Source of the DNA: Rotaria macrura
Taxonomy: Eukaryota; Rotifera; Eurotatoria; Philodinida; Philodinidae
DNA: 64,000 bases
Assembly (NCBI GenBank): GCA_900239685.1
Contig: OENT01000507.1
Coordinates: 1 to 64,000, forward strand
Direction: 5' to 3'
The notes under the pieces were generated by a model that was not told where the DNA came from, did no database searches, and was given only the letters and a program-made list of their open reading frames with translations. Both the position numbers and the translations under genes were made by a program. The stretch's first letter is position 1, and each line of letters starts with the position of its first letter. This document shows, piece after piece, positions 55,976 through 64,000 of this stretch.

Positions 55976-57162
55976 TCCAAAACACCCTTCAGCAGAAGGC
56001 TTTAGCTATTTCAAGTCAACTAATAATATATGCCATGACATTTAAGATTATTTCGTCAGTCATTTTAACTTTGAAAATTTTCACATCGCTGTCTTCAATC
56101 CAATCGATCATTCGACTATCATTGAAATCTTATGGGTCATATTCTTTTGTAATAAACAATTATCTTCGAAAGTTTTGCATCAGTTTAGCATTAGCATTTC
56201 AAATGGCTACTAGTTTATCTTAAGCAATCATGTCATTCTAGATTACTCCTACATACTTCTATTAGAATATTCATTGACTATGAACATGTCATAGTCAATG
56301 AATATCAATATTATCTATTGTGGTCTCCAATATTTGATGCTTCTGAACGAATTACTTGCATAAAAATTTATGCTATTCAAGTGAATTAATCGGTACGATA
56401 AATTAAGTGAAGCAAAACATCGTCCTTTTTCAGTTCTATTTAGTTGTCTATAGATAATACTAGCTTCGATTAATAGTACGTGTATTTTTTCATTGTATAG
56501 TAGATTCAGCTATATGCTAAAGAATCCATATATCATTGATGAAATGTTTACATCTTAACACTGCTAGAAGTGACGGTTTTGATTAATTTCATGTTGATAC
56601 ATATCCAATATTTCTGTAAGCATGCCATTAATCAGTAATTGATGTTGAAAGAAATACAGGTGCTTTGGGACTTGCTTGTGACAGGCATAAAAAACTATAA
56701 TCGCTATTTGACTGCATCTTTAACATGCAAAATATAAACGATACGCCTCAGTTATTATGAATGTAACCATATGCAGTTATTCGTAGAAAAATACTCCATA
56801 CGTATATGTATGTACATATATATATATATACATACACGTTTATATATATTTATGTATTTATGTATGTATAGATATTAAAACGAGAGAGTACCAATCAAAA
56901 ATAAAAGTAAGAAAAGCATTAGTATTCGTTAGAAGGCAATCAATCCATTAAGTCTACTGAGATATTAGTATACATATATGCTCTTTTTTTTTACTAATTT
57001 ATTCATAGGAAAATAATGTCTGAAACAAATAAAACATTATTAATGTTAATAAGTGCCAATAAACGATAATATTTTATTCTTCTTCATTTATATTTGGACT
57101 GTGATTGCATACGCCTTCGTATTTGTTTCAATTTCAATTTTTCATAAACCTACCGACATATC
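55976..57162. other. Intergenic stretch upstream of the kinase/isomerase fusion gene
   Basis: Contains a clean hairpin at 56267-56305 (17-bp stem, ATATTCATTGACTATGA and complement, 5-base loop) and a TATA/CATA-rich microsatellite at about 56800-56872. The promoter of the 57163 gene should lie at the right end; several AT-rich boxes are present but none is diagnostic. Confidence 0.5.
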
Positions 57163-60100
57163 ATGGCATCATTACTTATTGGTTTAAATATCAGTGATAG
57201 TCGTGTTACATCAGCACTCGTACGTATTGAGCAATTACCAAATAAAAAGTTATCAATTGAACGTGATACATACTTTACTCGATCATATGAACTAAATCTA
57301 GATAGTGATCCGAGAGATATGATTTCAATATGGGTTCAATGTATTGAGGATGCTCTTGTTGATTTTGTTTCTAATTATCAAAATTTCGATAAAATTATTG
57401 GTATTGCTATTGGTATGCCTGGTCCTATGGATAATGAATCAGGTACATGTTACATACAAACAACGAAATTCAATAAATTTTTTGGTCTTAACATACGTCT
57501 TGCACTTGAACATGGTATTCGAGATCTTATATCTCGTTGGAAACATGATTATTATGTTAAGCATTCAGCCGAATCCAAAGCATCATCGAACAATAAATCA
57601 ATTATTCTTGATGAATTACACATACAAACACCGATAAAAATGACAGTGGCATCATCAACAACATCTCCTATGCCACGTACATTTAATCTTTCAAAACAAA
57701 TATTTGAAAAATGTCAACAACAAGAACTTTTAGAAAAAAACCTCACAGGTTTTTGTGGTCTGCTCGATAATGATAATTTTGTCATGGATAAAGAAGACGA
57801 TGCGACGTTATCAATATGTCGATCACGTCGTGATTCATATTTTCATGATACTGATATTAGTCTATCGAAAAAATATCTAACATCCACTCATTTCAACCCC
57901 AGATTATGGACAACACTTGAGCAATTAATTAATATACCGATTACATTTTACAATGATGCAGCATGTTTTGGCTTAGGAGAAGCAGATTATGATCATAATC
58001 AAGATTTTGAACGTATTCTTGCTTTAACACTTGGCACTAACTTCGATTCAGTATTTATTGATCGAGGAGAAATTATTACGAATCGAGCAGATGTTCCATC
58101 GAATGGTACGCTATCGAATTGTCCCTATGATCAAAATTCTGTAGCAGCCGACTGGTTTTCTTCTCTTGGTTTAATTAATATTTATGAGAAAATTCTCAGA
58201 GACGATTATCTTGATGATAGTTCTGATACATGTAGTATGACACTATCAACCGATGAACGACAAGAAAATAATGATCGTTTATCAATTAACGAACAATCAG
58301 TTGTACGATTAGCATCCCATGGTGATCAATATGCAGTGAAAGCTTTGGAAACATTTGCTCGTCTATTGGGACAATTTCTTGTACCATATATCAATGCATT
58401 TCGTACTCAACTTATTGTTATTGCTGGTAATCTTACTGAAGTTTGGCATCTACTTGAAGATGAACTTCATCGAACGATTAAAAACTTCTCCAAAACTCAT
58501 GTTTATTTTAGTCTTTCCCAAGGTAAATCGATTTGTCTTGGTGCTGCTCAAAAGCAACAACTTTTAGAACCACCAAAAAATTATTTTCGACAAACTCATC
58601 AATATCTTTTACCGGCAGTTAAAATAATTGATACATCACAATATGATATATATCCATCTCATAGAATTCCTCATGGTTCTATTAGTATTGGACATCGAAC
58701 GTTAAATGAGCAATTATGTCATTTATTCGATAAAAACAATAGTTTATTAATTGAAGGTTTTGTTGGAACATATTTTAATGAATATGCACATCAATTAAAT
58801 AAATATTATTCTGATAAAATACGCAAAGACAAAACTTCATCAACATTACTCTTTTATGATAGTCGAGCATTTTTACAAATAGATTCAAATGTTGAACGAG
58901 AATTCTATCTTGAAAATTCGAATTCATTATTTGGTAGACTTGCGTCTGATTTAGATTTTAGAAAAGATTTTATTGATTCTAAAAAATTTAACTTCTTCAA
59001 AGATAATCTTTCATATCCTTGTGTTATTATTGGACCTGGTTCTTCATATGTTAATGACACATCACCATTGATCTATATTGATTTAGCAAAAAATGAACTC
59101 TATCATCGTCTTGCAACCCATACATCATCTTCTTATTTAAAACCAACACAAATATTAAAGGCCAATGATGACTTATTAACACCTGCTATGTATGAATGGA
59201 AGTGTCTGTATTATCTGGATTATCCAGTTTTCAATAAACTGAAACAAGAACTTCTATCTCGTATAAATTACTTTATTGATGGACAACGGCCAAACTGTCC
59301 GACGTGGATAGATGGTAATACGTTTCGTGAAGCACTTGTTCATATAGCTAATCAACCGATTCGAGTACGACCGTGGTTTGAAACAAGTCCATGGGGTGGT
59401 CAATGGCTTAAAACAGTTTGTAAAAACATTTCAAAACATGCAACAAACTATGCATGGTCATTCGAAATGGTACCATCAGAAAATGGTTTAATTTTCTCCG
59501 ATAAAGATAATCATCTTGCTGAATTCTCTTGGGATATTTTTTATGGTTCACAAGCTGATAAAATACTTGGAAATAAAACTCATTATCAACTATTTAGTGG
59601 CCCCACTGAGTTTCCAATACGATTCAATTTTCTTGATACTATGGACGGTAGAAATCTTTCTCTACAATGTAATCCCAGTCTTCAATATATGCGTGCAAAG
59701 TTTGGAGAAAAAATAACACAAGATGAAACATATTATATAGTCGAAACAAAACAACATTGGGAAAATGATCCATCATGCTCATCGTCTATTTATCTTGGTT
59801 TTCATCCAGATGTTGACCGTGAAGAATTTCATCAAGCACTTCTTCTAAGTGATAAAACAAAACTAGATTTAAATGTTGAAAAATATGTTCAATCTATTCC
59901 AACAAATATTCATGATTTCTTTTTGATTCCGAATGAAACGATATATGCATCTGGTTGTAATCAAGTTGTACTTGAAATTGCGTCGAGACCTTATGCTTAT
60001 TCATTTAAATTATATAATTGGTTACGATCAAGTTCAGATGGTTGTCAACGTCTTTTAGATATAGAACAAGGTATGAAAAATTTAAAATTTGATCGACATG

Positions 60101-60492
60101 GTGAACAACTTCGTTGTCAGCCGATAACTCTTAAAATTGAACAAGATAAATATGAAGAACAACATTTGCCAACACATAATTTACATTTCTACGATGTACA
60201 ACGACTTATTATTGAACCTAATGGCAATATTGAAATAGTTCGATCAACTGAAAATCGTTTTCATTTATGTATGTTAGTTGAAGGCGATGCTATTGAAATA
60301 CAGTTCGTTGACGACGATAAAGTACATCAACAAAAACAATATAACTACGCAGAAACATTTTTAATACCAGCATCGATCAATGACTATCGTCTCAGACCAA
60401 TAGTTAAAAATAAGACGAATGAAAAGGAATTACGTAAATTTATTTTGATCATAGTTTTTTTGAAATGGGATTGTGAAAAATTATTAGCATAG
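57163..60492 (+). CDS. Fusion protein: ROK-type sugar kinase, P-loop-kinase-like region, class I mannose-6-phosphate isomerase
   Basis: One uninterrupted 1109-codon frame. Residues 1-465 resemble ROK kinases: IGIAIGMPGPMD (80-91) and NDAACFGLGEA (264-274) with the catalytic Asp265. The usual GTGxG loop reads GTNFDS (291-296) and the ROK zinc motif is absent. Residues 490-700 form a conserved-looking middle part (LLIEGFVGTYFNEY, PLIYIDLAKNE, NYFIDGQRPNCPTWIDG). Residues 730-970 match class I phosphomannose isomerase: PWGGQW, NYAWSFEMV, SENGL, EFPIRFNFLD, QDETYYIVE, IYLGFHPDVDREEF, DFFLIPNETIYASG and FKLYNWLR. In classical enzymes Zn is held by Q-x-H, E and H; here Q835 and E855 remain but the histidines read N837 and Y928. 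Family function is sugar phosphorylation and mannose-6-P/fructose-6-P interconversion. Intronless structure and bacterial-type domain order suggest horizontal transfer. Confidence 0.92.
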   Translation: MASLLIGLNISDSRVTSALVRIEQLPNKKLSIERDTYFTRSYELNLDSDPRDMISIWVQCIEDALVDFVSNYQNFDKIIGIAIGMPGPMDNESGTCYIQTTKFNKFFGLNIRLALEHGIRDLISRWKHDYYVKHSAESKASSNNKSIILDELHIQTPIKMTVASSTTSPMPRTFNLSKQIFEKCQQQELLEKNLTGFCGLLDNDNFVMDKEDDATLSICRSRRDSYFHDTDISLSKKYLTSTHFNPRLWTTLEQLINIPITFYNDAACFGLGEADYDHNQDFERILALTLGTNFDSVFIDRGEIITNRADVPSNGTLSNCPYDQNSVAADWFSSLGLINIYEKILRDDYLDDSSDTCSMTLSTDERQENNDRLSINEQSVVRLASHGDQYAVKALETFARLLGQFLVPYINAFRTQLIVIAGNLTEVWHLLEDELHRTIKNFSKTHVYFSLSQGKSICLGAAQKQQLLEPPKNYFRQTHQYLLPAVKIIDTSQYDIYPSHRIPHGSISIGHRTLNEQLCHLFDKNNSLLIEGFVGTYFNEYAHQLNKYYSDKIRKDKTSSTLLFYDSRAFLQIDSNVEREFYLENSNSLFGRLASDLDFRKDFIDSKKFNFFKDNLSYPCVIIGPGSSYVNDTSPLIYIDLAKNELYHRLATHTSSSYLKPTQILKANDDLLTPAMYEWKCLYYLDYPVFNKLKQELLSRINYFIDGQRPNCPTWIDGNTFREALVHIANQPIRVRPWFETSPWGGQWLKTVCKNISKHATNYAWSFEMVPSENGLIFSDKDNHLAEFSWDIFYGSQADKILGNKTHYQLFSGPTEFPIRFNFLDTMDGRNLSLQCNPSLQYMRAKFGEKITQDETYYIVETKQHWENDPSCSSSIYLGFHPDVDREEFHQALLLSDKTKLDLNVEKYVQSIPTNIHDFFLIPNETIYASGCNQVVLEIASRPYAYSFKLYNWLRSSSDGCQRLLDIEQGMKNLKFDRHGEQLRCQPITLKIEQDKYEEQHLPTHNLHFYDVQRLIIEPNGNIEIVRSTENRFHLCMLVEGDAIEIQFVDDDKVHQQKQYNYAETFLIPASINDYRLRPIVKNKTNEKELRKFILIIVFLKWDCEKLLA

Positions 60493-60532
60493 GTGTTTTT
60501 CAAGAAAAAAAAGAGATATTGCTATTCAATTT

Positions 60533-60538
60533 AATAAA
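60533..60538 (+). terminator. Poly(A) signal of the fusion gene
   Basis: AATAAA 40 nt after the TAG stop at 60490-60492, on the gene strand. It supports the view that the intronless gene is expressed as a eukaryotic transcript. Confidence 0.6.
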
Positions 60539-63500
60539 TACTTCGTACATATTGATATTATAGAATAATATAGATCTATTCAGAAATTTTTATGGACAAA
60601 GTATGATTATCGAATAAATCGAATAGCATCTTTCTATAACATAGAATATATGATATTTGAGTTTCCTTCATAGCTTTGCCTATGAAATTTGTCGTTAATG
60701 ATTCACTAACGATCTCCAGTCATTACAGTCAATTAACATTTTCATTATTTTTGTAAATAGAAAACATAAATATGCTACATTCAAGGCTGTAACCTTTGGC
60801 AAATCGCGAAAATTTGTCATTTTCATTAACAATATCGTGATATTTATTTTGAAAAATACAGTTTCAAAATGTATTTCTGAAATGAAATATTTTCGTTTCT
60901 CACTGAATCGATTATCAGTTCAGTACTTTGTCAAATACTGTCATAGTCAACGATTAATGTAAAAATTAGAATGTATTCAGAAAAAAACCTCACTGATTAT
61001 CTCGTTAGTAATTTCTTTTCAACAATATAAACCATAAATCATTTACTTTGAAAAGAACGATCAAACGCCAGTTTATGTCGATTCAGTATGCTATGTTAGA
61101 GTAAAATATCTGGTTATTAATATCAAAGATATGAACATTGGGTTCGAAATAAGAATGAATCGTATTTTGTTTAGCATTTCAGATATATGCAATACTATTT
61201 TAAGGTAGATTCCACTATGTGTTTTTCGCCACATCGATTTCTCATGCGTATGATGTAACGAGAATCTCGTGTTGATCAAACATATGACTAACGCGAAACA
61301 CAATCATATTTTAAATCGATATTGATGCAGTAAGCAAGCAACTCAAGTGATTGATTTTAGTTAGTATTATGATAAAAATAGACTAAAATATTTTTTCTGC
61401 AATAGGTAAGTGAAAGAAGGCTCATTAATGAAAACTATTTAATGATTATTCTTCGTCCTTTATATTGACATATGATAAATCTAGCGTAATTATATTCTAT
61501 TCTACTTGTATGCCAAGAATCAAAATAACGTTTTTGAAAGAAATCAAAAATATGAAAAACAAAAATTGGGCGAGAATGACCTCGAGCGGATTTTTACATC
61601 AATACAATCTTTATTCAAATCGTCATGCTCGAATAGGTTTTATACATGTCTTGTTTTCATACTAATCTACATGTCGATAAGCATAGCAAGGAATGAGTCA
61701 ATCACTGTTTTTTCACAAAGAAGTTAGAAACCATGAAGTTTTTATTTGTACAAAAAAGAATCAGATAGCAATGCAATTTTTCATCACTCATTATATTCGT
61801 CAATTTAGTTGGAGACAAGATAAGAGTTAATTTTTTCTTTTGATGTAATCGAATTGATTCAAGTGGTCATAAGAGAAGTTTGAATAACCGCATAATTGTA
61901 TGTGTTTGCTATAAAGCGAACTGTGACATTTGTTGTTTATGCTCATAAGTGTCGAAATTTGAATTAAAAACATCATTCGTCACTGACATCGTTATTCATT
62001 CCTCGAGAAATGTCTAGATCAACTTACGCATAATCTCGATTTCGTTAGTTTTACTATCAATATAATAAAGCATAAAATATCATCGAATGGCTTTTATTAA
62101 AGTTTGATGCTTCACAAAATAAAGTTATGCTATTTCTCTATCTTACATTTCAATCTTCTTTTGATGTCAAAACAACTTCTTATTTCTATCAGCACTAACC
62201 AATAGCAATTGAACTACAGTCTTGTCAAAATAAAAGGATACGTATGGAAGAATCCGGTCACCATTGATCTTTTCTTGGTGAAGAAGAAGATTTTATATAA
62301 TAAATAACTTCTCCTAATGAATACTTCTGCTAGAAACAACTTGAAAAGAAATATTTTCTATTGCCAAGCAAAAAGAAAAAGAATCTTTTTTGTTTTATTT
62401 CGAAGAAAATACTGCAATATAGGGCATGACAAATATTCTTAGTGTGATAAAAATTTTATTAACATTAGAAACACGAATATATCTATTATTTTGAAGTTCA
62501 TCTTCTACGACAGTAACATTTTGTCAATTCAATTGAGCCTAACAAGATCTTTTGAGAGATTTATCTATTAAATACCTGCCGAATATATACTGATTTAAAA
62601 TTGAAAAATTCATCAATCTTTTCCATACAGCTGAATATACTACTATAAAAACGTTGGACGATAAAAAATCTATCTGATTCAACAGAAATTCAATCGGGAA
62701 GCAGAAGTTGAAAGAAATCAAAATTTTGTCCATGATCTGCCCATTGTGTTGCTACGACATCATAGTATTATGATTGCTGTACAAGTAGTGCTTATCATAG
62801 TTACTTCTGTCGAACATAGCCTTTCGAAATCCTGATGCTTTTGCTCAATAACTTTAACAATAGCAGGAGTTCATAGACGCATGAATCTGTCAAACTGTTA
62901 TTTCTTTTCAAAATACTATTTTGGCATATATATATATATATAAGTTTACACAAGTATTTTGATCAAGTTCAACATCTAGATTGTCTTCATTTGAAAGTTT
63001 TTCGAAGTTTTCTTTTATCGTTTTAGTAAAGTAATTCTAGTTATACAGCGAAACTATAGAACAATAGAACATCCTTGAAGTACAACACACATATATGAGT
63101 TTGAAACTGGCCCACTCTTTTTCATCTAAATATATAAAAATTCGATCTAAATGCAAAGATGGAATTATCCCCTAGGAAAATGATTCTTTTTATAGACTGA
63201 AACGATTTTTGAAGATTTAATTTAGTTTATAGTTCTTCAAATAGACATATCTTTCATAAAAATCTCAATCACACTTGCTACAGATATTTTATTTAAAGGT
63301 AACTTGGCGCATATGCATTTCCCCACTCTATTCATTTATACTCTCTTCTTATGCATACGTAGCACAGCTACTTTATTCTAGAGTAAACCATGAGCAAAAC
63401 CTGTCAAACGTTGTGCGTGTGTGTATTTGTATTTGTTTCTAGCATGGTATATTGTTATTGAAACGAATCTGTATTGTCATTGTATCTCGAGAGAAAATAA

Positions 63501-64000
63501 TCGAAAACAAAAACATAAGATTCTTTAATTGTTAGAATTTTAAATTTTGTCTCTAATTAAGTTTTTCGTGCGAGATAATTACAACAATTATTGAATAACG
63601 ACTTATCTTAGATTGTATTTAATCTGTAATATGCTATCAGTATGTAAGAAGCTGTACCTTTGAAACCGATGCTGATGCTGAAAATGATGGAAAACTTACA
63701 AAGCAGACTTTATTTTATTACAAAATTTAATACATCTATAAAACATTGTTCTAAACATCCGATGATCGATTATTATGCATAAAACAATCAAAAAGTTTAT
63801 TAACTAACAGCCAAATAAATACTATTTTCAAATACTCATTAGATCATCTATTGAATCTTAACTTAACAGGCTTGATCTTGCAGGAAACTTTGAAAGATAT
63901 TCGATAATTGATCGTCGACGCTAACTTTTGATTATGATGGAGCTCTATGAATTTGTTTTTAGAGGCAGTCATATGTGAAATGAATCTATCGACCGTGGAA
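60539..64000. other. Intergenic stretch to the right edge
   Basis: No gene, RNA or repeat element recognised. Open frames are short and on both strands. A short (TA)n run lies at about 62928-62942. Confidence 0.5.

Overview
This window looks like nuclear DNA of a small invertebrate, most likely a bdelloid rotifer or close relative. The reasons are high A+T content, many spliceosomal introns of only about 50-65 nt, animal genes (Scribble, a bHLH-PAS factor, an apolipoprotein D-like lipocalin, a peroxisomal-type catalase) and, among them, two intronless genes of bacterial or fungal type. The taxon is an inference; I ran no search or phylogeny.

Layout from left to right. (1) 1-1474, minus: N-terminal six exons of a CWF19L2-like splicing factor, cut by the left edge. 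(2) 1475-7402: no gene seen, but three non-autonomous repeat elements. (3) 7403-8242, minus: intronless af470/DUF4188-type monooxygenase with two membrane segments; a 72-bp tandem duplication lies just upstream. (4) 11059-11785, plus: secreted lipocalin in four exons. (5) A 691-bp inverted-repeat element at 14301-14991. (6) 16177-19471, plus: complete 13-exon catalase. (7) 21792-23847, plus: nine-exon bHLH-PAS protein. (8) 23848-31753: gene desert. (9) 31754-44256, minus: complete Scribble (LRR plus four PDZ domains, 1330 aa), with a probable alternative terminal exon inside the PDZ4 intron. (10) 44257-57162: long AT-rich stretch with a decayed crotonase-like fragment and a nest of hAT-type non-autonomous elements (54010-55975). 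(11) 57163-60492, plus: intronless 1109-aa fusion of a ROK-type sugar kinase, a middle P-loop-kinase-like region and a class I mannose-6-phosphate isomerase. (12) 60493-64000: nothing recognised.

The genes do not form a pathway or operon. Exon boundaries were derived by hand: GT/AG signals were chosen so that reading frame and family homology are both kept across each junction, and codon sums close exactly for all five multi-exon genes. The points most worth following up are the ROK/isomerase fusion, whose two metal-binding histidines appear replaced, and the alternative Scribble terminal exon, which has its own in-frame splice acceptor and poly(A) signal.
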